The position numbers were made by a program, and so were the translations under genes. From Acidobacteriota bacterium (GTDB lineage Bacteria; Acidobacteriota; Polarisedimenticolia; JBFMGF01), in assembly GCA_040752675.1 (NCBI GenBank), contig JBFMGF010000057.1, positions 22,104-55,696 on the forward strand: a stretch of 33,593 bases of DNA. Direction: 5' to 3'. The notes beneath the pieces are model-generated. The model made no database searches and had not been told where the DNA came from. It saw only the letters and a program-made list of their open reading frames with translations. Below are positions 1-6,623 of the stretch, in pieces (within the stretch, counting starts at the first letter, position 1; each line of letters begins with the position of its first letter).

Positions 1-1
1 T

Positions 2-130
2 TCCGGCCTGCGTGGTCGCGGCGGCGCCGGTTTCCCGACCGGCCGTAAATGGTTCTACTGTCGCGCGGCAAAGGGTGATGAGAGATATGTCGTCTGCAAT
101 GCCGATGAAGGAGACTCCGGCGCTTACTAG
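2..130 (+). pseudogene. NuoF-type (NADH-binding flavoprotein) gene fragment, stop-terminated
   Basis: Reading from base 2, the frame gives the NuoF FMN/NADH-site signature [17 protein letters not shown], followed by [14 protein letters not shown] and a TAG at 128-130. In NuoF, HndC and FdsB proteins this segment continues with a DRxxME-type sequence and a further 250 or more residues, which are absent here. The frame instead runs straight into an HdrA C-terminus. The fragment differs clearly from the intact NuoF-type gene at 6624-9707 and is much richer in GC (41 of 60 bases in 1-60 by hand count), so it is not a simple copy of it. The 5' part lies outside the window. It could be a deletion relic of a second nuoF-hdrA operon or an assembly join; the sequence alone cannot decide. 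Confidence 0.7.
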
Positions 131-448
131 GGGCCTAAGGATATTCCTGACAGCGTGGTGCAGGGTGCCGGCGCGGCAGGGGGTGTCGTCGCTCTCGGCG
201 AAATGGTAATCATGGATCCGATTACCTCGGTCATCAATGATGAACTCTGCTCAGGATGCAAGGTCTGTGTCTCGGTCTGCCCCTATGATGCCATTACCTT
301 CGACGCTGAGAAGAAGATCAGCCATGTCGAGGAGGTTACATGCAAGGGGTGCGGCGCGTGCGTGGCAGCCTGTCCGTCAGGAGCCGCCCACCAGAATTTC
401 TATCTCGATTCACAAATCACCGCCGAAATTAACGGCGCTCTTCTTTGA
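131..448 (+). pseudogene. HdrA C-terminal fragment (two 4Fe-4S ferredoxin motifs)
   Basis: The same frame continues after the TAG as GPKDIPDSVVQGAGAAGGVV, then CSGCKVCVSVCPYDAI and CKGCGACVAACPSGAA, ending at TGA 446-448. This is the end of HdrA: the last FAD-site segment followed by the C-terminal two-cluster ferredoxin domain. It aligns throughout with the 3' end of the intact gene at 9704-11458, including the closing pattern ITAEINGALL versus IFAEIDGTMISL. It lacks the rest of HdrA. At the join, A-Y-stop-G-P-K replaces the A-C-Q-G-P-K of the intact copy, so the stop sits where a CAG Gln codon would be. A short product could start at ATG 203, but no good ribosome binding site supports it. 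It is most likely a non-functional remnant. Confidence 0.7.
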
Positions 449-572
449 TAGATGTCATATTTCTGTATCTATCCCGGCATCTTGTGTCTTAGCTATAGAC
501 ATTGGAAACACTCTAGCATCCAGGCTAATCGTCTTCGAATGAGGCATTGCTGTAATTAAAAATCAAGATGTC

Positions 573-601
573 TTGACAAAAAATTAAAAAAAAAGTATAA
601 A
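573..601 (+). promoter_or_regulatory. Candidate sigma70-type promoter P1 for the hdr-nuo-mvh locus
   Basis: TTGACA at 573-578 and TATAAA at 596-601 are separated by exactly 17 bp, giving a near-consensus housekeeping promoter. A transcript starting near 608 would have a leader of about 268 nt before hdrC. The match is seen directly; its use is inferred. Confidence 0.6.
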
Positions 602-704
602 GTTAATCTTTTAAATAGTATCTCCAGGCAAAGACTTACTTTTAGGGAAGTGGACTCCATAATAGAAAGCGGGCAAGTGCATGGGTATTGATTTTGAATG
701 TAAA

Positions 705-741
705 TGTGAAATTTAACACAAATTGTGTGAAATTTTGCACA
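705..741 (+). promoter_or_regulatory. Tandem CRP/FNR-family-like operator sites
   Basis: Two near-identical 16-bp inverted repeats, TGTGAAATTTAACACA (705-720) and TGTGAAATTTTGCACA (726-741), lie 21 bp apart centre to centre, two helical turns. Both fit the TGTGA-N6-NCACA pattern bound by CRP/FNR-superfamily regulators such as CRP or the redox-sensing Rex-like and FNR-like factors. The second site is centred near -42 relative to a start implied by the TATAAT at 765-770, the classical class II activator position. The regulator itself is not in the window. Confidence 0.55.
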
Positions 742-764
742 AATTTATATGAACAGGAAGCGTT

Positions 765-770
765 TATAAT
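765..770 (+). promoter_or_regulatory. Candidate -10 element of activator-dependent promoter P2
   Basis: A perfect TATAAT lies downstream of the tandem palindromes. No good -35 hexamer is present 16-18 bp upstream, where the sequence is AT-rich and abuts the second palindrome. This fits a promoter that depends on an activator bound at 726-741. Start would be near 776. Confidence 0.4.
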
Positions 771-875
771 GGACAGCCATAATATCCTGAAAACAAACGG
801 ATTATCCGTGGCCTTTCATAGTTTGCATGGCCTTCAAATTGCTATCTAGAAAAGCTAACAATGGAGGGGGTATCG

Positions 876-1445
876 ATGGAAATTAAAAGAACGATCAAGT
901 ACGAGAGTGAGCTTGATAGGAATTTTGTCAAGGAGGTTGCCGGTATGCCCGGAGGTGAAGCTGTCTATAGCTGTATTCAATGTGGGACGTGCAGCGGCAT
1001 CTGCCCTGTATCGCATTATATGGATTTCACGCCGAGGAAGATCGTCTCCATGATCCGGGGAGGGTTCCGGAATGAAGTCCTCAACAGCTTCACGATCTGG
1101 CTCTGCGCTTCCTGCTATGCCTGTACAGTCAATTGCCCCATGGATATCAAGATCACTGACATCATGTACTCCCTCAAAATGCTGGCGATGAAGGAGGGGC
1201 GGTACCCGGCCAAATTCCCCATGCCAATCCTGGCAGAGGAATTTACAAAGATGGTCAAAAAGTACGGACGAGTGAATGAGAGCCGACTGGTCTCCAAGCT
1301 CTTCATGAAGACCTCCCCTTTGAAGGCCATGAAATATTCCAAACTGGGATGGACTCTCTTCCGGAAGGGAAGAATGGAACTCTTCCCATCATCGGTTGAT
1401 CAGCCTAAGAGCATTGCCAAGGCACTTGAATCTCTGGAGGGTTAA
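876..1445 (+). CDS. hdrC: Heterodisulfide reductase subunit C (HdrC)-like 4Fe-4S protein
   Basis: HdrC carries electrons between the flavin subunit HdrA and the catalytic subunit HdrB. The 189-residue product, a typical HdrC length, has two 4Fe-4S motifs: CIQCGTCSGIC (Cys 33, 36, 39, 43) and CASCYACTVNC (Cys 77, 80, 83, 87). The start chosen is ATG 876, because the in-frame ATG at 861 is part of the strong ribosome binding site ATGGAGGGGG. It is the first gene after the promoter region and is separated from hdrB by only 2 bases, so the two are surely co-transcribed. No membrane segments are seen; a soluble cytoplasmic complex is expected. In bacteria the natural disulfide substrate of such Hdr modules is generally unknown, so the substrate cannot be named here. 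Confidence 0.92.
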   Translation: MEIKRTIKYESELDRNFVKEVAGMPGGEAVYSCIQCGTCSGICPVSHYMDFTPRKIVSMIRGGFRNEVLNSFTIWLCASCYACTVNCPMDIKITDIMYSLKMLAMKEGRYPAKFPMPILAEEFTKMVKKYGRVNESRLVSKLFMKTSPLKAMKYSKLGWTLFRKGRMELFPSSVDQPKSIAKALESLEG

Positions 1446-1447
1446 CA

Positions 1448-2317
1448 ATGAAAGAATACACCTATTTTCCGGGTTGTTCCATCAAGGGGACAGCGAGGCC
1501 TTACGAATCCTCGCTCTTCGAGGTCTTCCAAAAATTCCATATCGCGTTGAAGGAGCTGGAGGACTGGTGCTGCTGTGGAGCAACTATCTACATGTCTGTC
1601 GATGAGAAGATGGCTTTCACGCTGGCGGCCAGGAATATGGCTCTTGCGAAGAATAATGGGACTCCCATTGTCCTTCCCTGCAGCGCCTGTTACCTGGTCT
1701 TCCGGAAAACCAAAGACTATATCGAGCAATACCCATCCATCAAAGAGAAGGTCGGTAAAGCCCTTGCCTCCATCGGCTTGGACATCTCAATGGCTACACA
1801 AATCGCATTGAGGCATCCACTTGACCTTCTCATGTCGGAAGTGGGAATCGAGAATATCCAAAAGCAGATCAAACAACCGCTGAGAAAGTTTAAGATTGCC
1901 TCCTACTACGGATGTCAGATCGTGCGACCTTACGCTGACTTTGATGACCCTAATGATCCTGTCGTCATGGACAAACTCTTCGATGGTTTGGGTGCCACCG
2001 TTATTGATTATCCTTTCAAGACACGATGCTGCGGTGGATCCTTGACGGGAACCATTGAGGATGTTGGCTTGCGCCTGAACTATCTGCTCCTGAATGAGGC
2101 CAAAAAAAGAGGCGCCAACTGCATCGCGGTGATATGCCCTCTTTGCCAGTTCAACTTGGAGGCCTATCAGCAGAAGATCAATGCCATCAATAGAACCGAC
2201 ATTTCCCTTCCCGTTCTCTACTTCACTCAGATTCTTGGCTATGCCCTGGGAATCGATGAAGGGAAGCTCGGGCTAAACCAGATGATTGTTGAACCAAAAG
2301 ACTTGCTTATCGCATAA
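1448..2317 (+). CDS. hdrB: Heterodisulfide reductase subunit B (HdrB)-like, two CCG domains
   Basis: HdrB holds the non-cubane 4Fe-4S clusters that reduce disulfides, CoM-S-S-CoB in methanogens. Both Cys-rich CCG domains are complete: FPGCSIKGT, then CCCG and PCSACY in the N-terminal half, and YYGCQIVRP, then RCCGGS and CPLCQFN in the C-terminal half. The length of 289 residues is normal for the family. ATG 1448 follows the hdrC stop with GGAGGGTTAAC as ribosome binding site. Keeping all cluster-binding cysteines suggests a working disulfide- or thiol-type acceptor site. A bacterium lacks the methanogen heterodisulfide, so the acceptor is unknown. The gene sits between hdrC and the N-terminal half of hdrA. 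Confidence 0.93.
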   Translation: MKEYTYFPGCSIKGTARPYESSLFEVFQKFHIALKELEDWCCCGATIYMSVDEKMAFTLAARNMALAKNNGTPIVLPCSACYLVFRKTKDYIEQYPSIKEKVGKALASIGLDISMATQIALRHPLDLLMSEVGIENIQKQIKQPLRKFKIASYYGCQIVRPYADFDDPNDPVVMDKLFDGLGATVIDYPFKTRCCGGSLTGTIEDVGLRLNYLLLNEAKKRGANCIAVICPLCQFNLEAYQQKINAINRTDISLPVLYFTQILGYALGIDEGKLGLNQMIVEPKDLLIA

Positions 2318-2337
2318 GATTTTTGGAGGAAAAGATC

Positions 2338-3192
2338 ATGGATACCCAGGAAGGAAAGAATGATGTGAGAGTTGGTGTTTATCTATGCCACTGTGGAACC
2401 AACATTTACCCTAAGGTTAGAGTTGATTCCCTCTCCGATGATTTCAACGGTCAGGGGAATGTGACAGTGGCTCGAAACTACAAATACATGTGCTCCGACC
2501 TCGGCCAGGATCTCATTAAGAAGGATATCAAGGAACTAGGCTTAAACAGAGTCATTGTGGCGTCCTGCTCTCCTTCGCTCCATGAAGTGACATTCAGGAG
2601 AGCCTGCAAGGAGGGAGGACTCAATCCATTTCTCTTCCAGATGGCCAACATCCGAGAGCACTGTTCTTGGGTGACGGAGGAATCAAAGGAAGCCACGGAC
2701 AAGGCGAGGAGAATCATCAATGCGGCCATCAACAGGGTCATCTGGCATGAGGCAATGGAGTACATCCGGGTTCCCATCAATCCCGATGTTTTGGTGGTTG
2801 GTGGTGGAATCACAGGAATCGAAGCAGCCCTCAGGCTGGATGGATCGGGAAGAAAAGTTTATCTCCTCGATAGAGAACCCTCCATCGGCGGACACATGGC
2901 AGATCTTGACAAGACATTCCCCACGCTGGACTGTGCTGCCTGCATCCTGACGCCGAAGATGGGGGAAATCAAAAGCAGGGAAGGGATTGAACTTCTCAGC
3001 TATTCAGAGGTCAAAGAAGTCTCGGGATATGTGGGTTCTTACAAAGTAAAAGTCTTGAAGAAACCACGATTCGTTGATCTGGAAAAGTGCACTGGATGCG
3101 GTGTCTGCTGGAACAATTGCCCTGTATTCATCACCCCTTCCAAGAGGGTCATAGCGAAAGGGAAACTGGTGATAAAGGAAAAGAACGCATGA
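2338..3192 (+). CDS. hdrA: HdrA N-terminal half: FAD Rossmann domain plus one ferredoxin motif
   Basis: HdrA is the FAD subunit where electron bifurcation occurs. This 284-residue protein has the HdrA N-terminal domain (C17, C19 and an ASCSPSLHE motif), the first FAD-binding stretch LVVGGGITGIEAA, the conserved PTLDCAACILTPKM loop with Cys at the position that is Sec in some methanogen HdrA, and one 4Fe-4S motif CTGCGVCWNNC. It then stops, where full HdrA continues for about 350 more residues. The missing half, with the remaining FAD segments and ferredoxin clusters, is found in the fusion gene at 9704-11458. The start is ATG 2338 after TTTTGGAGGAAAAGATC; the upstream in-frame TTG overlaps the ribosome binding site. 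Its TGA overlaps the next ATG. The two pieces probably assemble into one flavoprotein; this is inference. Confidence 0.85.
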   Translation: MDTQEGKNDVRVGVYLCHCGTNIYPKVRVDSLSDDFNGQGNVTVARNYKYMCSDLGQDLIKKDIKELGLNRVIVASCSPSLHEVTFRRACKEGGLNPFLFQMANIREHCSWVTEESKEATDKARRIINAAINRVIWHEAMEYIRVPINPDVLVVGGGITGIEAALRLDGSGRKVYLLDREPSIGGHMADLDKTFPTLDCAACILTPKMGEIKSREGIELLSYSEVKEVSGYVGSYKVKVLKKPRFVDLEKCTGCGVCWNNCPVFITPSKRVIAKGKLVIKEKNA

Positions 3193-3572
3193 AACTAAGA
3201 GAAATAAAAGAAATCCTTGATTGCGAAATCTTGTTTGGTGAAGAGAATCTTGAGGAAGAAGTCTCATCGGCCTGTGGGTGCGATCTCATGAGTGATGTCC
3301 TGGCCTTTGCACAGGTTGGCTCTCTCCTGCTCACCGGTCTCATCAACATCCAATCGGTTAGGACGACTTACATCGCCAATTCCAAGGCCATTGTCTATGT
3401 GCGGGGCAAAAGGCCGGACGAGGAGACCGTCCATCTGGCAAAAGAGAAGGGAATCCCCCTCATGTCAACGAAACTGAGGCTTTATGATGCCTGTGGCAAG
3501 CTCTACCTCAAGGGTTTGAGAAATGCCAGTGAGGAAGCGAAACTTACTTCAGCGCGCAAGGAGATTGTCTAA
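3189..3572 (+). CDS. DRTGG-domain protein (copy 1)
   Basis: A 127-residue protein of the DRTGG-like family: LREIKEILDCEILFGEE, a central CGCDLMSDVLAFAQ and AIVYVRGKRPDEETVHLAKEKGIPLMST closing in a GLR segment. DRTGG domains are presumed ligand-binding or regulatory modules and recur beside bacterial multisubunit hydrogenase genes. The biochemical role is not established. The ATG overlaps the hdrA stop (ATGA), and the RsbW-like ATPase begins 5 bases downstream, so it is translationally linked to both. It is clearly paralogous to the gene at 4099-4443, sharing the SDV-hA-egn and GrkPDdEt patterns. It could sense a nucleotide or redox ligand for the hydrogenase; this is inference. Confidence 0.82.
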   Translation: MKLREIKEILDCEILFGEENLEEEVSSACGCDLMSDVLAFAQVGSLLLTGLINIQSVRTTYIANSKAIVYVRGKRPDEETVHLAKEKGIPLMSTKLRLYDACGKLYLKGLRNASEEAKLTSARKEIV

Positions 3573-3577
3573 CAGAG

Positions 3578-4033
3578 ATGAAGAATTTCATGATGGTACA
3601 GAGCATTGAGGTCAAGCAGTACAAGATAACGGGGAGAGATTTTAAGAATGCAGGACGAGTTTCCGAAGAGATCAAGATGCTTCTGGAACAGATGAAATTC
3701 AATCCTGAGATTGTGAGGAGGGCCTCCATCTGTATCTTTGAAGCAGAGATGAATGTCGTCATGTATGCGCAGAAAGGGGTTGTTGACTTCCTGGCCACGC
3801 CGGAGAAGATAGAGATCGTTGTGAGGGATATCGGCATCGGAATTCCCGATATTGAAAAGGCGATGCAGCCGGGATACTCGACGGCTACCGAGGAGATGCG
3901 AGAGATGGGTTTCGGTGCTGGTATGGGACTTCCCAATATCAAGGAGAATGCCGATTGTTTTGAAATTGCTTCTGATGTTGGAAAGGGGACAAGGTTGACC
4001 ATCATCCTGAACAGTAAGGTGAAGAATAAATGA
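3578..4033 (+). CDS. RsbW/SpoIIAB-like GHKL ATP-binding (anti-sigma-type) protein
   Basis: A 151-residue single-domain GHKL ATPase. Visible ATP-site boxes are the N box EAEMNVVMYA (about residues 61-70), the G1 box DIGIGIPD (about 87-94), and a G2-type lid GFGAGMGLPNIK (about 113-124). It ends with a GKGTRLTI strand. There is no phospho-acceptor His domain, as in serine-kinase anti-sigma factors of the RsbW/SpoIIAB type. Such proteins flanked by DRTGG genes are commonly found in hydrogenase clusters, where they are thought to regulate either expression or activity. No sigma or anti-anti-sigma (STAS) partner is in the window. ATG 3578 has only a weak upstream ribosome binding site and probably relies on coupling with the preceding gene. 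Confidence 0.85.
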   Translation: MKNFMMVQSIEVKQYKITGRDFKNAGRVSEEIKMLLEQMKFNPEIVRRASICIFEAEMNVVMYAQKGVVDFLATPEKIEIVVRDIGIGIPDIEKAMQPGYSTATEEMREMGFGAGMGLPNIKENADCFEIASDVGKGTRLTIILNSKVKNK

Positions 4034-4098
4034 TTTCTCAAACGAATGAGTAGGCAATGCAGAAGATGGTGCGTGTTGGTTTCAGGAGATAGAGATAA

Positions 4099-4443
4099 AT
4101 GACTTTAAAAGAAGTGGAGAAGAAAGTAGGGCTTGACGTCGTGACGATGAAGGAATACGAGGACAGGAATATCACAGGCGGTTATGCCAGTGATCTCTTA
4201 AGCGATGTGATTGCCCATGCGGAGGAGGGGAATATCTGGGTGACCCTTCAGACTCATTTGAACATTGTGGCCATTGCCGCGATGAAGGGGATTTGCGCCA
4301 TCATTACTGTCAATGGCAGAAAGCCGGACGATGAGACGATCAGCCGGGCGAATCAGGAAAAAGTAACCATCATGGTGAGCAAGCTTCCGGCTTTCGAAGT
4401 TGTGGGAAGATTGTATAGTTTAGGTTTGAGAGGGATCAAATAG
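4099..4443 (+). CDS. DRTGG-domain protein (copy 2)
   Basis: A 114-residue paralogue of the protein at 3189-3572, with ITGGYASDLLSDVIAHAEEGNIWVTLQTHLNIVAIAA followed by GRKPDDETISRANQEKVTIMVSKLPAFEVVGRLY. Both copies share the DLxSDVxAxA and GxRPDxET blocks and the GLR ending. The start ATG 4099 follows a GGAGATAGAGATAA ribosome binding site. The stop TAG overlaps the presumed start of the PHP gene. Function is unknown; a pair of DRTGG proteins around an RsbW-like kinase suggests a small sensory assembly serving the hydrogenase complex (inference). Confidence 0.82.
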   Translation: MTLKEVEKKVGLDVVTMKEYEDRNITGGYASDLLSDVIAHAEEGNIWVTLQTHLNIVAIAAMKGICAIITVNGRKPDDETISRANQEKVTIMVSKLPAFEVVGRLYSLGLRGIK

Positions 4444-5189
4444 TCAGGAGGAGATTCAAAGCTGACCTGCACATTCATTCTTGTCTTTCACCCTGTGCAG
4501 ATCTGCAGATGGTCCCACCGGAGATTGTGGAAAGAATGGTTGAAAAAGGTATCACGATCATAGGGATCTGCGATCATAATTCTTGCGAGAATGCTGCATC
4601 CTTTATTTCCGCAGGCAACAAAAGAGACATTGTTGTCTTCCCAGGCATAGAGGTGACGACGAGAGAAGAAGTTCATATCCTTGGGCTCTTTGGAGCGCTG
4701 AACGATGCCATGAAGCTCCAGGAATTGATCTATGGAAATCTCTCAGGCGTGAATGATGAGGAAGCCTTTGGTGTTCAGGCCGTCGTTGATGAGCAGGGAA
4801 ACCCTATTGCTATCAATGAGAGATTGCTCATCGGAGCCACCAATCTTCCCGTTGAGAATGTGGTTGATGCCATTCATTCCTTCCGAGGTGTTTGCATCGC
4901 TTCCCATATTGACAGGGAGAGTTTCAGTATCATCGGGCAATTAGGTTTTATCCCCGAGGATTTGAGACTGGACGCCATTGAACTCTCTCCGAGAGTCAAA
5001 AGGGAGGAATATAGCAAGTGGCAGATGGCGTACAGCGGCGTTCCCATCCTATGCTCGTCGGATGCTCACTTTCTTGATGATGTCGGAAAGTGTTCAACAG
5101 CCTTTTGGTTGGTAGAGGCTACCTTTGATGAATTCAAAAAGGCTCTTAGGGGAGAGGGGGAAAGCAGGATCATCGATTGGCTAGCATGA
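4440..5189 (+). CDS. PHP-domain metal-dependent phosphoesterase, non-standard start
   Basis: PHP proteins are di- or trinuclear-metal phosphoesterases. The frame shows the first metal motif ADLHIHSCLSPC (4461 on), then ICDHNSCENA, FPGIEVTTREEVHILGLF, CIASHIDRES and the last motif CSSDAHFLDDV, a full PHP domain of about 245 residues. The first ATG (4509) lies after the HxH motif, so starting there would remove essential metal ligands. An in-frame TAG at 4416-4418 limits the 5' end, and no ATG, GTG or TTG exists between it and the motif. The candidates are ATA at 4440, overlapping the upstream TAG, or CTG at 4467 just before the HIH; a GGAGGAG lies at 4447-4453. The 5' end is therefore uncertain. 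Neighbours suggest a role in the hydrogenase-associated signalling block. Confidence 0.8.
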   Translation: MVRRRFKADLHIHSCLSPCADLQMVPPEIVERMVEKGITIIGICDHNSCENAASFISAGNKRDIVVFPGIEVTTREEVHILGLFGALNDAMKLQELIYGNLSGVNDEEAFGVQAVVDEQGNPIAINERLLIGATNLPVENVVDAIHSFRGVCIASHIDRESFSIIGQLGFIPEDLRLDAIELSPRVKREEYSKWQMAYSGVPILCSSDAHFLDDVGKCSTAFWLVEATFDEFKKALRGEGESRIIDWLA

Positions 5190-5192
5190 GAT

Positions 5193-5750
5193 ATGGAGGA
5201 CCTCTCATTGCATATTCTGGATATCGTTGAGAATTCTATAACGGCTGGCGCTCGGAATATGCTGATCATAATTAGGGAAGATAGTAAAGAAGATCTGCTG
5301 AATCTTGAGATCAAGGATGATGGGAAGGGGATGGATGAAGAATTTGTTACAAAAGTGATGGACCCTTTTGTGACGACAAAGGAAAAGGAGAAAAAAGTGG
5401 GGCTTGGCATAGCCTTATTGAATGAGGCAGCAAAGGCTGCCCATGGTTCCATGACTGTGGAATCAAGGAAGGGTGTTGGGACCATAGTGAGAGCAAGTTT
5501 CCAGCTGAGTCATGTGGACAGAAAACCATTAGGAAATATGAAAGAAACCCTTCTCTGTCTGCTGGCCACTTATCGGGGCGTCGATTTTACCTACGAGCAT
5601 CAGAAGGGGGAGAGACACTGCCGTCTCAACTCTGGGGAATTAAGAGAAAAAGCAGGAGAGGCTGCTCTGAGCCTTCCTGAGTGGATAAGATTTTTAAAAG
5701 AACAGATCAAAGGGGAGTTTGAAAAACTCCTGATGAATGCAAGTCAGTGA
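5193..5750 (+). CDS. GHKL histidine-kinase-like ATPase without a phospho-acceptor domain
   Basis: A 185-residue protein that is essentially a histidine-kinase ATPase domain: the N box VENSITAGA (about residues 12-20), the G1 box DDGKGM (about 45-50), the F box PFVTTK (about 61-66) and the G2 box GLGIAL (about 73-78), with a C-terminal extension of about 75 residues of unknown type. There is no H box with DHp helices and no sensor domain, so it cannot act as a classical two-component kinase alone. ATG 5193 lies 3 bases after the PHP stop. This completes the DRTGG/RsbW/DRTGG/PHP/GHKL series, a combination that recurs beside bacterial [FeFe]-hydrogenase and NuoEF-like genes. A regulatory or assembly role is inferred. 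Confidence 0.82.
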   Translation: MEDLSLHILDIVENSITAGARNMLIIIREDSKEDLLNLEIKDDGKGMDEEFVTKVMDPFVTTKEKEKKVGLGIALLNEAAKAAHGSMTVESRKGVGTIVRASFQLSHVDRKPLGNMKETLLCLLATYRGVDFTYEHQKGERHCRLNSGELREKAGEAALSLPEWIRFLKEQIKGEFEKLLMNASQ

Positions 5751-5761
5751 AAGGAGAGGAC

Positions 5762-6217
5762 ATGCCTGATATTAGCAAATACCATGAAATCTTTGAAAGG
5801 TATCGTGGAGATAAGAGCGCTTTAATAGCCATTCTTCAGGACATTCAGGCAGAATTTAGCTATCTTCCACGAGAAGCTCTGGAAAAACTCTCAGAAAGTA
5901 TTGAAATCCCTCTGAGCCGAATCTATAGCGTGGCTACCTTTTTTAAGGCCTTCAGTCTTAAGCCTCAGGGTAAACATATCATAAAAGTTTGTTTGGGAAC
6001 TGCCTGTCAGATTAAACGAGGCGCGCGAATATTAGAAAACTTTGAGGATCAATTAGAGATAAAAGAAGGCGAAACAACCAAAGATATGAAATTTAGCCTC
6101 CATAAGGTTTATTGTATTGGATGTTGTGGACAAGCTCCCGCCATGATGATTGGAGAAGATGTCTACGGATATTTAACATCCTTTAAAATAAAAAAGATCT
6201 TATCAAAGTATCAATAG
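5762..6217 (+). CDS. nuoE: NuoE-type thioredoxin-like [2Fe-2S] subunit
   Basis: NuoE, HndA or HydA-type subunits carry a 2Fe-2S cluster next to the NADH-oxidising flavin subunit. The 151-residue product has the helical N-terminal part (ILQDIQAEFSYLPREAL, then SRIYSVATFFKAF) and the cluster ligands CLGTAC and CIGCCGQAP. All four expected cysteines are present. ATG 5762 follows AAAGGAGAGGAC; the in-frame GTG at 5747 overlaps both this ribosome binding site and the previous stop and is not favoured. From about this gene on, the DNA becomes visibly more AT-rich than the genes before it. It is followed 11 bases later by a second thioredoxin-like 2Fe-2S protein, as in HndABCD-type NADP-reducing hydrogenases. 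Confidence 0.93.
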   Translation: MPDISKYHEIFERYRGDKSALIAILQDIQAEFSYLPREALEKLSESIEIPLSRIYSVATFFKAFSLKPQGKHIIKVCLGTACQIKRGARILENFEDQLEIKEGETTKDMKFSLHKVYCIGCCGQAPAMMIGEDVYGYLTSFKIKKILSKYQ

Positions 6218-6228
6218 GAGATTTTAAT

Positions 6229-6612
6229 ATGCCTAAAAAGACTTTAGAAGAATTAAAGAGAATAAGAGAGGAAGCCAAAAAGGGATTATTTCTAAGAGAA
6301 GGTGATTTTAAGGCTAAGGTCATTGTGCATATGGGGACCTGTGGCATTGCAGCAGGCGCGCGGCAGATTATGAGTACCCTATTAGATGAACTTGAAAAAA
6401 AAGGAATTCGAGATGTGATGCTAACAACTTCGGGCTGTGCTGGATTATGTTCAAGGGAGCCTATGGTCACTATAGAGATAAAGGATCAAGCTCCCATAAA
6501 ATATGTGGATTTGACGCCAGAGAAGATAAGAAGCATCTTTAACGAACATATCTTAGGGGGGAGAATCATAAAAGAATATGCCCTAGCTATTGGAAGCGAA
6601 AGGGTCGGTTAG
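6229..6612 (+). CDS. HndB-like thioredoxin-fold [2Fe-2S] ferredoxin
   Basis: A 127-residue protein with HMGTCGIAAGARQI and SGCAGLCSREPMV, the pattern of the small HndB-type subunit found between NuoE-like and NuoF-like subunits of bacterial hydrogenases. Three cysteines are visible in the two cluster motifs, so whether a complete 2Fe-2S site is formed is not certain. The N-terminal 25 residues are charged and helical. ATG 6229 follows AGGAGATTTTAAT. The gene ends 11 bases before the NuoF-NfnB gene. It is very AT-rich (18 G/C in 60 bases at 6241-6300 by hand count). It is expected to relay electrons between the NuoE and NuoF-type subunits. Confidence 0.85.
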   Translation: MPKKTLEELKRIREEAKKGLFLREGDFKAKVIVHMGTCGIAAGARQIMSTLLDELEKKGIRDVMLTTSGCAGLCSREPMVTIEIKDQAPIKYVDLTPEKIRSIFNEHILGGRIIKEYALAIGSERVG

Positions 6613-6623
6613 GAGGAGAAAGC

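Larger units (their letters stand above)
449..875. other. AT-rich 427-bp control region, no gene
   Basis: No convincing coding frame lies between the HdrA remnant and hdrC. The region is strongly AT-rich from about 555 on and contains a TTGACA/TATAAA promoter (573-601), two tandem 16-bp palindromes (705-741) and a second TATAAT (765-770). It is the only substantial upstream control region for the long hdr-nuo-mvh gene series. Confidence 0.7.
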
